Shown: piece after piece, positions 33,320-42,994 of the stretch
Layout: each line of letters starts with the position of its first letter
How positions within the stretch are numbered: the first letter of the stretch is position 1
Assembly: GCA_025774935.1 (NCBI GenBank)
Contig: JALGZK010000001.1
Span: forward strand, 336,266 to 400,265
Reading direction: 5' to 3'
Source: a bacterium
GTDB taxonomy: Bacteria > Joyebacterota > Joyebacteria > Joyebacterales > Joyebacteraceae
Length of the DNA stretch: 64,000 nucleotides
Program-made: the position numbers and the translations under genes
The notes under the pieces: model-generated
Told to the model about the DNA's origin: nothing
Databases searched by the model: none
What the model saw: the letters and a program-made list of their open reading frames with translations, nothing else

Positions 33320-34660
33320 ATGAAGGACGAGCGCCAGGCGACCGTCGCCCTCACGACGGTCGGGTGCAAGCTGAACCAGTACGAGACGGAGGGGATGGCC
33401 GAGCTCTTCGAGGAGTCGGGATACACTGTCGTCCCCTTCGGCGAGACGGCCGACGTGTACGTCGTTAACACGTGCACGGTCACGATGCGAAGCGACTACA
33501 GGTCGCGGCAGATGCTGCGGCGCGCTGCCCGCAGAAACCCGGACGCGCTCGTCGTCGCGGCGGGATGCTACGCCCAGCGTGCCCCGCAGACGCTTGGCGG
33601 CATGCCGGAGGTCGGTCTCGTCGTCGGGAACACCGCCAAGCCCCGGGTCGCTTCCCTCGTCGCTGAGAGGACCGGGGGGACCGAGCGTGTCGTCGTCGAC
33701 CCGCACGAGCGGACCGGATTCCAGGCGCTCGACATCGGCCGGTTCCGCGGATACACGCGGGCGTTCGTCAAGATCCAGGACGGCTGCGACCGGCGCTGCA
33801 CTTACTGTGCCGTCCCGGCCGCGCGCGGGCCGGCGAGGAGCCGTCCCTTCGACGAAGTTGTCGAGCAGGCGCGGCGGTTGTCCGCGAACGGCTACCGGGA
33901 GATCGTCCTCACTGGCGTCCACATCGGCGCGTACGGGACTGACGCGGGACCGGGCGAGACCGGCGGACGTCACCTCCCGGAGCTCCTCGCGGCGCTCGCT
34001 GAGATCGAGGACGTCGTGCGGATTAGGCTCGGGTCGGTCGAACCGACGGAGCTCACGCCAGAACTCGCGTGGATCGTGCTCTCCGAGGACAAGATCTGCA
34101 ACCACCTCCACATCCCGCTCGAGAGCGGGTCCGACCGGGTCCTCGCGGCGATGGCCAGAACCTACACGGGATCGGAGTACGCCGACGCCGTGAGGCGGGT
34201 CACCGACAGCGACCCGCTGTGCGGTCTCGGCGCCGATGTCATGGTCGGCTTCCCCGGCGAGACCGACGAGGACTTCGCGGAGACCGTCGCTCTCGTCGAG
34301 GAGCTTCCGTTCACGTACCTCCACGTCTTTGCGTTCTCGCCCCGCGAGGGAACGCCCGCGGCCACGATGGAGGGTCGCGTGCCGTCGGCCGAGAAAAAGC
34401 GGCGGAGTCGCTTCCTCCGCGACCTCAGCCGTTCGAGATCGCTCGCCTTCCGCTCGGGTCTCGTGGGAGAGAGGCTCGAGATCCTGGTCGAGGAAGGCAG
34501 CGACAGGGGAGGGGGGCGTCTCTCCGGACTTGCCGGGAACTACGTCCGGGTCGAGGTCGAGGGCAACGAGGAGCTCCGGAATCGCTTCGCGACCGTGATG
34601 ATCGACGGCGCCGATGTGGAACGGACGTGGGGGACGATCGACGACTCGACCGTCCGCTGA
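33320..34660 (+). CDS. mtaB: tRNA (N6-threonylcarbamoyladenosine-37) methylthiotransferase MtaB-like
   Basis: Radical SAM enzyme that adds a methylthio group to t6A37 in tRNA. The 446-residue product has the UPF0004 domain with cluster cysteines (TVGCKLNQYE, VVNTCTV, AAGCYAQ), the radical SAM motif GCDRRCTYCAVP near residue 155 and a C-terminal TRAM-like domain. The KLNQYE wording and PAARGPARSRP favour MtaB over MiaB or RimO. The paralogue MiaB is encoded immediately downstream, and the two probably arose by ancient duplication. ATG after a GAGAGGTCGCG ribosome site. Confidence 0.88.
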   Translation: MKDERQATVALTTVGCKLNQYETEGMAELFEESGYTVVPFGETADVYVVNTCTVTMRSDYRSRQMLRRAARRNPDALVVAAGCYAQRAPQTLGGMPEVGLVVGNTAKPRVASLVAERTGGTERVVVDPHERTGFQALDIGRFRGYTRAFVKIQDGCDRRCTYCAVPAARGPARSRPFDEVVEQARRLSANGYREIVLTGVHIGAYGTDAGPGETGGRHLPELLAALAEIEDVVRIRLGSVEPTELTPELAWIVLSEDKICNHLHIPLESGSDRVLAAMARTYTGSEYADAVRRVTDSDPLCGLGADVMVGFPGETDEDFAETVALVEELPFTYLHVFAFSPREGTPAATMEGRVPSAEKKRRSRFLRDLSRSRSLAFRSGLVGERLEILVEEGSDRGGGRLSGLAGNYVRVEVEGNEELRNRFATVMIDGADVERTWGTIDDSTVR

Positions 34661-34683
34661 AGGACACGGAGGACTCTCGCCGG

Positions 34684-36030
34684 TTGCGGATCTACATCGA
34701 GACATACGGCTGTCAGATGAACGACTACGACTCGAGGATGGTCACCTCGATGCTCGCGGCGGCGGGTCATGCCAGTGAGACCGACCCGCGGCGCGCCGAT
34801 GCGGTGATCGTGAACACGTGCAGCGTCCGGGAACGGGCGGAGGACCGGGTGCTCGGCAGGCTCCGCCAGCTCACGGGACTGATGAAGCCGGACGCGGTTC
34901 TCGGTGTGATCGGTTGCGTGGCGCAGCGGATGGCCGACGATCTCCTCAGTTCCGCCCACGGAGTCGACTTCGTCGTGGGCACCGACCAGTACGAACGGCT
35001 CCCCGAGGCGGTCGCCAACGCGCACGCGGGGTCGAGGAGCGTCTCGACGCGCGTCGTGCGCGAGCAGACCTACGACGCGAGGCCGTCGCCGACGGAAGCG
35101 TCGATCTGCGACTTCGTCAGCGTCATGCGCGGATGCGACAACTACTGCTCGTACTGCATCGTTCCGTACGTGCGAGGGCGGGAGCGGAGCCGCCCGCTCG
35201 ACCGCGTCCTCGACGAGACGCGCTCCCTGATCGAGCTGGGAGCGCGCGATGTCACGTTCATCGGCCAGAACGTGAACTCCTACCTGGACGGCGACGTCGA
35301 CTTCGCCGGACTCCTCCGCGCCGCGAACGACGTACCGGGGCTCGCGAGGATCCGCTTCGCGACCTCGCACCCGAAAGACCTCTCCGACGCCGTCATCGAC
35401 GCGGTGGCGGGCCTCGACAACGTGTGCGAGCACGTCCACCTGCCGGTGCAGTCGGGCTCGGACACGATCCTCGAAGCGATGAATCGGTCGTACACGCGAG
35501 ACGACTACCTGGCCCTCGTGGAGAAGCTGCGGGCGAGGGTGCCCGGCGTGGCCGTCACGACCGACGTCATCGTCGGCTTCCCGGGCGAGACGGAGGAGGA
35601 CTACCGGGCGACGGTCTCGCTCATGGACGAGGTGCGTTTCGACTCCGCGTTCATGTTCCGCTACTCCGTTCGCGCCGGCACGAGGGCCGCGAAGCTCACC
35701 GACGACGTCCCCGAGGAGATGAAGCTCGCGCGTCTCGAGTCGGTGATCTCGCTTCAGCGGTCGGTGACAGAGGAGATCAACCGACGCCTCGTCGGCACGG
35801 TCCAGGAGGTGCTCGTGGAAGGACCGAGCGAGAAGGACGAGTCGCTCCTCTTCGGGAAGACGGGAACGTCGAAGGTGGTGGTCTTCGACGGACAGACCGC
35901 CACGGTCGGCGGACTCGAGCCCGTGCTCATCACCGAGGCGAGCGCCTGGACGCTCAGGGGCACTCACGCGCCCGGGGGGGGCAAAACGCGCGCGGAGAAA
36001 GACCTTGCGGGGTCAGGCGGCCCGCGATAG
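34684..36030 (+). CDS. miaB: tRNA-2-methylthio-N6-dimethylallyladenosine synthase
   Basis: Methylthiolates i6A37 after MiaA. The 448-residue product has YGCQMNDYDSR at the N-terminus, VNTCSVRERAEDR, IGCVAQRM, the radical SAM motif GCDNYCSYCIVPYVRGRERSR, HLPVQSGS and a C-terminal TRAM domain. The TTG start (GGAGGA about ten bases before) gives the normal MiaB N-terminus; the frame continues upstream without similarity. miaA lies 7 kb downstream, so both steps of ms2i6A synthesis are encoded here. Confidence 0.94.
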   Translation: MRIYIETYGCQMNDYDSRMVTSMLAAAGHASETDPRRADAVIVNTCSVRERAEDRVLGRLRQLTGLMKPDAVLGVIGCVAQRMADDLLSSAHGVDFVVGTDQYERLPEAVANAHAGSRSVSTRVVREQTYDARPSPTEASICDFVSVMRGCDNYCSYCIVPYVRGRERSRPLDRVLDETRSLIELGARDVTFIGQNVNSYLDGDVDFAGLLRAANDVPGLARIRFATSHPKDLSDAVIDAVAGLDNVCEHVHLPVQSGSDTILEAMNRSYTRDDYLALVEKLRARVPGVAVTTDVIVGFPGETEEDYRATVSLMDEVRFDSAFMFRYSVRAGTRAAKLTDDVPEEMKLARLESVISLQRSVTEEINRRLVGTVQEVLVEGPSEKDESLLFGKTGTSKVVVFDGQTATVGGLEPVLITEASAWTLRGTHAPGGGKTRAEKDLAGSGGPR

Positions 36031-36132
36031 ACTCGCCGGTGCTTGGACCTCCTTTGAGCGTCGAGAGCGTCCCGGGGATGCCGGGGTGCGCCCACGGCCT
36101 CCAAACGACTCCAATACGCGGAGGTGATTGTC

Positions 36133-36462
36133 GTGTGGATCGTTAGAATGCTCCTCATTCTGATTCTCGTGGTCGCCATCACATGGTTCGCCATGATCAA
36201 CAGCTCCGAGAAGGCCACCGTCTCGCTCGGGACCGAGAACCTGACGTTCTACGACGTCCCTCTCGTCCTGCTCCTCTTCGAGGCCTTCGTGCTCGGAGCG
36301 CTCGTCTGGTTCGTCGTGGCCATCTTCCACGAGGTGAGCCTGAGAAACGCGATGAGGAAGCTCCGGAGGGAGAACGCGGACCTCCAGAAGGAGATCGCCG
36401 GCCTGAGACACATCTCGCTCGACAGCATCGAAGAGGAAGGCGAAGTCATCGAGACCCAGTGA
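36133..36462 (+). CDS. lapA: LapA-domain inner membrane protein
   Basis: A 109-residue membrane protein with two transmembrane segments (IVRMLLILILVVAITWFAMI and VPLVLLLFEAFVLGALVWFV) and a cytoplasmic coiled coil (RKLRRENADLQKEIAGL). This is the LapA/YciS architecture. In E. coli LapA works with LapB to control LpxC turnover and so lipopolysaccharide level. The GTG at 36133 is chosen because GGAGG lies eight bases upstream; the GTG at 36124 overlaps that site. lapB follows 31 bp later. Confidence 0.85.
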   Translation: MWIVRMLLILILVVAITWFAMINSSEKATVSLGTENLTFYDVPLVLLLFEAFVLGALVWFVVAIFHEVSLRNAMRKLRRENADLQKEIAGLRHISLDSIEEEGEVIETQ

Positions 36463-36493
36463 GAGCCCCGGAAGCTCACACCAGGGGGAGAGC

Positions 36494-37582
36494 ATGGGTT
36501 TTCTGCGCGGTCTGAGGCGACGACCGAAACGGCGCAAGACAGAGGAGAACTCGTACCAGCTCGGCATCGATGCGCTCATCGCCGGCAATCGGGACGCGGC
36601 GATGAAGCACCTCGCCGACGCGGTCCGTGAGGACCCGCGGAACCTCGACGGGTACGTGAAGCTCGGGAACCTCCTCCGGGAGCGAGGGCAGATCCGGCAG
36701 GCGATCCAGGTCCACCGGGAGCTCCTCGTGAAACGGAAGCTGCCGGCCCCCGTCAAGAACGAGATCGTCAAGAGCCTCGCACTCGACCTCGCGCAGGCCG
36801 AGAACTGGCAGGAGGTCCTGGCGACTCTCAAGCAGCTCTCGCGCGGCGAGCGAACAGACCCGAAGGTCCTCGCGCTCACCAGGGACGCCTACGAGGCGAT
36901 GGGTGACGTGGAGCACGCCATCACGACGCACCGCGAGATTCTGAAGGGCGAGGAGGCGAAGGGCGAACCCTCGATCGGCGTCTACCGAGCCCACCTCGCG
37001 CTCCTGGCCTACAAGAAGGGCGACAAGGTCCGCGCGCGCGCCGAGTTCCGCGCCGCCCTCAAGGACGACGCCAGCGCCGCGGTGAGCTACCTGTACCTCG
37101 GGGACATCGCCTCGGCCGAGGAGGACAACGAGCGGGCCATCGCCTACTGGATGAAGATCATCACCGAGAAACCCGCCGTCGCCCACTTCGTCTTCGACCG
37201 GCTCGAGAAGGCGTACTTCGACGTCGGCGACTACGGACGTATGATGGGCATCTACGAGGAGGTCGTCGCCAAGGCCCCTTCGAACGTACATGCGATCTCG
37301 GGTCTCGCCCGCATGCTTGAGCGAAAGGGCAACATCGATGAAGCGGTGCGGATGGCCTACGAGGCGGTCAAGCACGAGGGCCAGTCGCTCGCGGGGCACC
37401 GGCAGCTCATCGAACTCCTCAACCGGAACGGACGCCAGGACGAAGCGGCTAGGGTCGCCGAGTCGCTCCTCACCGAGCGCGCGTCCGACCCGTGGGCACC
37501 CTACTGCCCGTCGTGCGGCAAGACGCTCAGGGAACCCGGCTGGCGCTGTCCGTCATGTCGGGCCTGGATCCATGCCTGCTAG
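36494..37582 (+). CDS. lapB: LapB-like TPR protein with C-terminal rubredoxin-type zinc domain
   Basis: A 362-residue TPR protein; repeats fill about residues 20-335. The C-terminus has CPSCG...WRCPSCRAW, the rubredoxin-like metal site of LapB/YciM. E. coli LapB has an N-terminal membrane anchor. This protein instead begins with a basic stretch (LRGLRRRPKRRK) and no hydrophobic segment, so it would reach the membrane by binding LapA or lipids. Together with LapA it supports an LPS-making outer membrane. ATG with AGGGGGAG upstream; the next gene starts 11 bp before its end. Confidence 0.88.
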   Translation: MGFLRGLRRRPKRRKTEENSYQLGIDALIAGNRDAAMKHLADAVREDPRNLDGYVKLGNLLRERGQIRQAIQVHRELLVKRKLPAPVKNEIVKSLALDLAQAENWQEVLATLKQLSRGERTDPKVLALTRDAYEAMGDVEHAITTHREILKGEEAKGEPSIGVYRAHLALLAYKKGDKVRARAEFRAALKDDASAAVSYLYLGDIASAEEDNERAIAYWMKIITEKPAVAHFVFDRLEKAYFDVGDYGRMMGIYEEVVAKAPSNVHAISGLARMLERKGNIDEAVRMAYEAVKHEGQSLAGHRQLIELLNRNGRQDEAARVAESLLTERASDPWAPYCPSCGKTLREPGWRCPSCRAWIHAC

Positions 37583-38513
37583 AGTGAACGCGCGCGGCCC
37601 GACGGTCGTCGTCGCGACCGCACTCGCCGCCACACTCCTCGCCGTTGCGGCCGGACCGGTCGCCGGCGACGACCCACCAACACCTGCTCAGGCGATCGAG
37701 AAGGCGCGGGCGCTCGAGGAGACCGGCTTCGTCGACGACGCGGAGGTCTATCTCCGCGACCTGGTCGATGCCGACCGCTCGCTCGCGCGCAACGCGTCCG
37801 TCCTTCTAGAGCTCGCACGGCTGGCTTCCGACCCGGAGGAGGCGATGGCGTTCGCCGACCAGGCGATCGAGCGGACGAGGGACGCCGGACTACTGGTCAG
37901 GGCGCACAGCCTGAAGGGCGACGCGCTGTACGCGAGTCGGCTCTACGCAGCGGCGGCGGAGGAGTACGGGGAGGCCGCGAGGTACGACGCGCCCGGCGCC
38001 GGCGAGGCGGCGCTCCGGCGGGCCGACTGCTCCCTCGCGGCCGGCGACGCGTCGGCCGCGCTCGAGGCGTACCGCGAGATCTGGGGAGAGGGTGCGGTCC
38101 CGGGAGAACTAACGCCGTGGGCCGAGCTCGGCATAGGCAGGGCGCTGCTCTACTCGGGGAGGCCAGCGGAGGCAGCGGAGCAGTTCGATCACGTGGCCGC
38201 TACCTACGTCGAGCCGGACGTGCGCATGCAGGCACTCGCCGGCGCCGCAGAGGGACACGAGGCGAACGACGAGCCCCTGGCCGCCCTGACGACACTCGCG
38301 ACGCTCGCCGCAGAGTACCCGGGCACGTTCGCCGGTGTGGTCGCGGCGGAACGCGTGAGAACGCTGTCCGAGGAGATCGCCGCCGCAATGGAGGCGGCCG
38401 CGGCGGACACGATGGGCGCGGGAGCCCTGCTCGGGATCCCGCCGGACGAGCCCGAGGGGGCGGAGGACCCGGGGGATCCGGGGCCCGCCGAGGAAGCGTC
38501 CGAGGAGCCGTGA
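37572..38513 (+). CDS. Secreted TPR-repeat protein
   Basis: A 313-residue protein with an N-terminal signal peptide (TVVVATALAATLLAVAAGPVAG), then TPR-like helical repeats (about 40-270) and an acidic Pro/Glu/Ala tail. No catalytic motif is seen. It resembles periplasmic TPR scaffolds such as YbgF or BamD relatives, but I cannot assign it. The ATG lies within lapB, so it is probably the third gene of a lap operon; a GTG four codons on could also start it. Confidence 0.72.
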   Translation: MPARVNARGPTVVVATALAATLLAVAAGPVAGDDPPTPAQAIEKARALEETGFVDDAEVYLRDLVDADRSLARNASVLLELARLASDPEEAMAFADQAIERTRDAGLLVRAHSLKGDALYASRLYAAAAEEYGEAARYDAPGAGEAALRRADCSLAAGDASAALEAYREIWGEGAVPGELTPWAELGIGRALLYSGRPAEAAEQFDHVAATYVEPDVRMQALAGAAEGHEANDEPLAALTTLATLAAEYPGTFAGVVAAERVRTLSEEIAAAMEAAAADTMGAGALLGIPPDEPEGAEDPGDPGPAEEASEEP

Positions 38514-38537
38514 CCCGCGAGGTCGAGCACCCGACGC

Positions 38538-38558
38538 CCACCGGTCTCCGGCCGGTGG
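38538..38558 (+). terminator. Terminator between the TPR gene and mutS
   Basis: CCACCGG/CCGGTGG stem with a 7-base loop, followed by the T-rich TTCGTCTGTCTT. Confidence 0.6.
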
Positions 38559-38583
38559 TTCGTCTGTCTTGAGCCGAGGAACC

Positions 38584-41208
38584 ATGAGCGACCTCACGCC
38601 GATGATGCGGCAGTACATGAAGATCAAGGCGGAGCACCCGGGCGCCGTCCTTCTCTTCCGCATGGGCGACTTCTACGAGACCTTCCACGACGACGCGAAG
38701 ATAGCCTCCCGCGTCCTCGGCATCGCTCTCACGACCCGCGACAAGGGCAGCAGGAACCCGATCCCGCTCGCGGGGATACCCTACCACGCCCTCGACTCGT
38801 ACCTCGGGCGACTCGTGGCCGCCGGCTACAAGGTCGCCATCTGCGACCAGGTCGAGGACCCGAAGAAGGCGAAGGGACTCGTCAAGAGAGAGGTCACGGA
38901 GATCATCACCCCGGGGACCGTCCTGTCGGCCTCGATGCTCGACGACCGCCGCTCGAACTACCTCGTCGCGGTCTCGCCCGGGTCCGATCGCATCGGCCTC
39001 GCCCGGATCGATCTCTCGACGGGGGAGTTCACGGTCTCAGGTGTCGCGGCCGCCGACCTCCGGCGGGAGGTGCTCAGGGCCGACGCGGCGGAGATCGTGG
39101 TCCCGGAGGGCAGGGCCGACTCGGAGCCGCTCGCTTCGCTCCTCGACGACGTCCGCGACGTGCCCGTTGCGAGGATCCCTGACTGGGAGTTCGCCGCGGA
39201 GGAGGCGTCCCGCACACTCCGCGCGCACTTCGGCGTCGCCAACCTGGACGGCTTCGGCATCGGCGATCTGCCGGAGGGTGTCTCGGCCGCAGGCGCGCTC
39301 ATGAGCTACCTTTCGAACCTCAAGAGGCGCGACCTGAAGCAGATCACGACGCTGCGCAGGGTTCTCCACGCCGACCACCTCGTCCTCGACGAAACGACGC
39401 AGCGGAACCTCGAGCTCGTCGAGCCCATGGAGCACGGGCTCGCCTCGGCAACGCTCCTCGCGGTGCTCGATCGCACCGTGTCGCCGATGGGCGCGCGGCT
39501 TCTCCGTCAGTGGATCCTCTACCCGCTCGTCGAGCCCGAGCGGGTCGAGGAGCGGCTCGACGGCGTCGCGGACCTCCTGGGGCACGCCGGGCCTGCCGGG
39601 GACGTCGGGGAGACGCTCTCGGAGCTCTGTGACCTCTCCCGCGTGATCGGACGCATCGCTTCCGGTCACGCCTCACCGCGCGATCTCTCCGCGCTCCGCA
39701 GGTCGCTCGAGCTCCTGCCGGGAATACGGGAGAGCCTCGGTCCCTTCGAGAGCGCGACGCTCGCCGGACTCGCTTCTGAGCTACCGGACCTGGCGGACGT
39801 GGCCGGGCTCATCGCGGAGTCGATCGTCGAGAGCCCGCCGGCGACCCTCCGCGACGGCGGCGTCATCCGCGACGGACACCACGCGGAGCTCGACTCGCTG
39901 CGCTCGATCGCCCGCGACGGAAAGAGCTGGGTCGCGTCGCTCCAAGCTTCGGAGCGTGAGACCACCGGCATCCCGAACCTCAAGATCGGTTACAACAAGG
40001 TCTTCGGATACTACCTCGAGGTCACGAAGCCTCACGCCCACCTGGTGCCCGAGCACTACATCAGGAAGCAGACGCTCGTGAACGCGGAGCGCTACGTCAC
40101 GCCGGAGCTCAAGGAGCGCGAGAGCCGAATCCTCACGGCGGAGGAGGACATGATCCGGCTGGAGGCCGAGCTGTTCGAGCGCGTGCGCGCGGAGGTGGCC
40201 GAGGCGGCCGCCCCCGTCCAGCGGGCCTCCGACGTGCTCGCGAGGCTCGACGTGCTCGGCGCGCTCGCCTCGGTCGCAGCGGAGCACCGGTACGTGCGTC
40301 CCGTGCTCTCGGACTCCGACGTCATCGCCATCGAGGATGGGCGGCACCCCGTCGTGGAGCAGCTGCTCGAGGGGGAGGCGTTCGTCCCGAACGACACGAG
40401 GTTCGACGGCGAGACGAGACAGATCCTCCTCATCACCGGACCCAACATGGCCGGCAAGTCGACCTACCTCCGGCAGTCGGCGCTCATCGTCATCATGGCG
40501 CAGATGGGCTCGTTCGTTCCCGCGAGGAGCGCCGAGATCGGGGTCGTCGACAGGGTCTTCACGAGGATCGGCGCGACCGACGCGCTCGCCCGGGGGAGAA
40601 GCACGTTCCTCGTCGAGATGAGCGAGACAGCGAACATCCTGAACAACACGACCTCCCGGAGCCTCATCCTCCTGGACGAGATCGGCAGGGGGACGAGCAC
40701 ATTCGACGGGCTCTCGATCGCCTGGGCGGTGACCGAGTACCTCCACAACCGCGAGGGAGTCCGCCCGAGGACGATCTTCGCGACGCACTACCACGAGCTC
40801 ACCGAGCTCGAGGACGTCCTCCCGCGCCTCAAGAACCTGAACGTTCTGGTGAGGGAGACGGGGGATTCCATAGTATTCTTGAGGAAGGTCGTTCCGGGCT
40901 CGGCCGACCAGAGCTACGGGATCGAGGTGGCGAAGCTCGCGGGCATTCCCGAAGAGGTCATCCTGCGCTCGCGGGAGGTCCTCGCAAACCTCGAGGAGTC
41001 GCAGTACACGGCCGACGCGCTGCCCCGTCTGGCGGGCGGAGAGCACGGCCCGCTCGGACCGGACGGCCCCCAGCTCGGGCTCTTCGGCGCCGCCGGTCCT
41101 TCCGAGGTCGAGAAGGAGATCGACGAGCTGGATCTCGAACGGATGACGCCGCTCGAGGCGCTCGGCAAGCTCGCGGAACTCAAGCAGCAGGTGAACCGTG
41201 GCGAGTAG
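38584..41208 (+). CDS. mutS: DNA mismatch repair protein MutS
   Basis: Recognises mismatches and signals through ATP. The 874-residue product has the mismatch-wedge Phe-Tyr-Glu in RMGDFYETF near residue 30, connector, lever and clamp domains, and the ATPase with Walker A GPNMAGKSTYLRQ, the Walker B region LILLDEIGRGTSTFDG and TIFATHYHEL. The ATG is chosen because GAGGAACC lies upstream. It overlaps mutL by 11 bp; mutS-mutL-miaA is a widespread order. Confidence 0.97.
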   Translation: MSDLTPMMRQYMKIKAEHPGAVLLFRMGDFYETFHDDAKIASRVLGIALTTRDKGSRNPIPLAGIPYHALDSYLGRLVAAGYKVAICDQVEDPKKAKGLVKREVTEIITPGTVLSASMLDDRRSNYLVAVSPGSDRIGLARIDLSTGEFTVSGVAAADLRREVLRADAAEIVVPEGRADSEPLASLLDDVRDVPVARIPDWEFAAEEASRTLRAHFGVANLDGFGIGDLPEGVSAAGALMSYLSNLKRRDLKQITTLRRVLHADHLVLDETTQRNLELVEPMEHGLASATLLAVLDRTVSPMGARLLRQWILYPLVEPERVEERLDGVADLLGHAGPAGDVGETLSELCDLSRVIGRIASGHASPRDLSALRRSLELLPGIRESLGPFESATLAGLASELPDLADVAGLIAESIVESPPATLRDGGVIRDGHHAELDSLRSIARDGKSWVASLQASERETTGIPNLKIGYNKVFGYYLEVTKPHAHLVPEHYIRKQTLVNAERYVTPELKERESRILTAEEDMIRLEAELFERVRAEVAEAAAPVQRASDVLARLDVLGALASVAAEHRYVRPVLSDSDVIAIEDGRHPVVEQLLEGEAFVPNDTRFDGETRQILLITGPNMAGKSTYLRQSALIVIMAQMGSFVPARSAEIGVVDRVFTRIGATDALARGRSTFLVEMSETANILNNTTSRSLILLDEIGRGTSTFDGLSIAWAVTEYLHNREGVRPRTIFATHYHELTELEDVLPRLKNLNVLVRETGDSIVFLRKVVPGSADQSYGIEVAKLAGIPEEVILRSREVLANLEESQYTADALPRLAGGEHGPLGPDGPQLGLFGAAGPSEVEKEIDELDLERMTPLEALGKLAELKQQVNRGE

Positions 41209-42994
41209 GATCAGGATCCTGAGCGAGGAAGTATCGAACCGGATCGCGGCCGGTGAGGTCGTCGAGGGCCCGTTCTCCGTCGTGAAGGAGCTCGTGGAGA
41301 ACGCGCTCGACGCCGGGGCGACCGAGGTCTCGATCGCGGTCAAGGGAGGCGGCAGCGACCTTGTCCGGGTCGCAGATAACGGTATCGGAATGAACGCCGA
41401 CGACGCGCTCGCCGCGTTCGACCGCTTCGCCACGAGCAAGATCAGGAGCGACGGCGACCTCGACAGCATCGCGACGCTCGGCTTCCGCGGAGAGGCGCTC
41501 CCAAGCATCGCGTCGGTCTCCCGCACGCGGCTCATCACGTGCGAGCGCGAGAGTGTGGAGGGAACGGAGGTCTCGCTCGTCGGGGGAGAGGTCAGGAACG
41601 TCCTGCCTGCGGGGCGGGCTCCCGGCACGACGGTCGAGGTCTCTGCACTCTTCTTCAACACGCCCGCCAGACGCAAGTTCCTGAAGAGCGACCGCGTCGA
41701 GCTCCGGAAGATCATGGACCTCCTGACGGAGTACGCCGTGCTTTACCCGTCGGTCAGGTTCGACGTCGAAGCCGACGGGAGGCCCGTGCTCGGTCTCTTC
41801 CCGGCCAAGGACCTCCGCGAGCGAGTCGCGGCGGTCATCGGGGGAGGCCTCGCGAAGGAGACGGTCCCGGTCGCGTCGACCGAGGAGGGCTTCGCGGTCG
41901 ACGGCCTCATCGGGAAGCCGTCAATCGCGCGCGCGAGGGGCGCCCAGCAGGTCATCGCGGTCAACGGACGCCCGATCAGGAGCAGGTTCATCTCCGCGGC
42001 GATCCGGGCGGGGTACGGGGAGCTTCTCCCGCGCGACCGCCACCCGGTGGTCTTCCTCACCATCCGCTCGTCGGGCGACGCTGTCGACGTCAACGTCCAT
42101 CCGACGAAGCGCGAGATCAGGTTCGGGAACACCAGGAAGATCTTCGGGGTCGTGGAGAGCGCCGTGCGCGACGCGCTTCTTCAGGACGACGCCGCCCCGA
42201 CCCTCACCACGGGCGAGCTCGCAATCGGCGCCGGAGGGGACGTCGAGCCGGCCTCGGTCGCCGCGGGTGCGGTGCAGCCGGCTCCCGCGGAATCGGCCGG
42301 CCGCCAGGAGAGCGGACAGCTCGCGTTCCCCGCGACCATCCGGGAGTCCGAGGGGACGGCGGCCGGCGCGGCGGGCGACGTGGCGCCCGCGGAGCTCCGC
42401 GCGGAGACGGAGGACGGGGAGCGGGAGACGAAGTTCTGGCAGCTCCACGGGCAGTACGTCTTCGTTCAGACGCGCGAGGGAGTTCTCCTCATAGACCAGC
42501 ACGCCGCCCACGAGAGGGTCCTCTACGAGAAGGCCCGGAAGGCGCTCTCGGGCGCCGCCGAGGCGGGACCCAGCCAGCAGCTCCTCTTTCCAGTGGTCGT
42601 GGAGCTGACGCCGGGGGAGGCCGCGACGTTCGAGGAGGTCCATCCGCTGCTCGACAAGCTCGGGTTCACGATCAGACCTCTCTCGGGCAGGACCGTCCTC
42701 ATGGAGGCCGCGCCCGCGGCTCTCCAGCGGTGGCCGCACGAGACGATCCTCCGGGACATCCTCACGGACATCCCGTCCGGCAAGACGGCCGTACGCGACC
42801 TCGTCGAGAGCATCGCGAAGACCGTCGCGTGCCGCGCGTCGATCAAGACCGGCGACCGGCTGAAGGAAGAGGAGATGCGCGCGCTCGTCGATCAGCTCTT
42901 CGCGACCGAGCTCCCGTACTCCTGCCCGCACGGCAGGCCCACGTTCATGAGAATGACGATCGCCGAGCTCGACAAGAGGTTCGGCAGGACATGA
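41198..42994 (+). CDS. mutL: DNA mismatch repair protein MutL (endonuclease type)
   Basis: GHKL ATPase coupled to MutS. The N-terminus has IAAGEVVEGPFSVVKELVENALDAG, DNGIGM, ATSKI and LGFRGEALPSI (the first given in parts: IAAGEVVEGPFSVVKEL, then VENALDAG). The C-terminal domain carries the nicking motif DQHAAHERVLYE from Asp433, plus ACRASIKTGD and CPHGRPT, so it is an endonucleolytic MutL and needs no MutH. GTG start inside mutS. A Glu/Ala/Gly-rich linker spans about 335-405. Confidence 0.95.
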   Translation: MASRIRILSEEVSNRIAAGEVVEGPFSVVKELVENALDAGATEVSIAVKGGGSDLVRVADNGIGMNADDALAAFDRFATSKIRSDGDLDSIATLGFRGEALPSIASVSRTRLITCERESVEGTEVSLVGGEVRNVLPAGRAPGTTVEVSALFFNTPARRKFLKSDRVELRKIMDLLTEYAVLYPSVRFDVEADGRPVLGLFPAKDLRERVAAVIGGGLAKETVPVASTEEGFAVDGLIGKPSIARARGAQQVIAVNGRPIRSRFISAAIRAGYGELLPRDRHPVVFLTIRSSGDAVDVNVHPTKREIRFGNTRKIFGVVESAVRDALLQDDAAPTLTTGELAIGAGGDVEPASVAAGAVQPAPAESAGRQESGQLAFPATIRESEGTAAGAAGDVAPAELRAETEDGERETKFWQLHGQYVFVQTREGVLLIDQHAAHERVLYEKARKALSGAAEAGPSQQLLFPVVVELTPGEAATFEEVHPLLDKLGFTIRPLSGRTVLMEAAPAALQRWPHETILRDILTDIPSGKTAVRDLVESIAKTVACRASIKTGDRLKEEEMRALVDQLFATELPYSCPHGRPTFMRMTIAELDKRFGRT

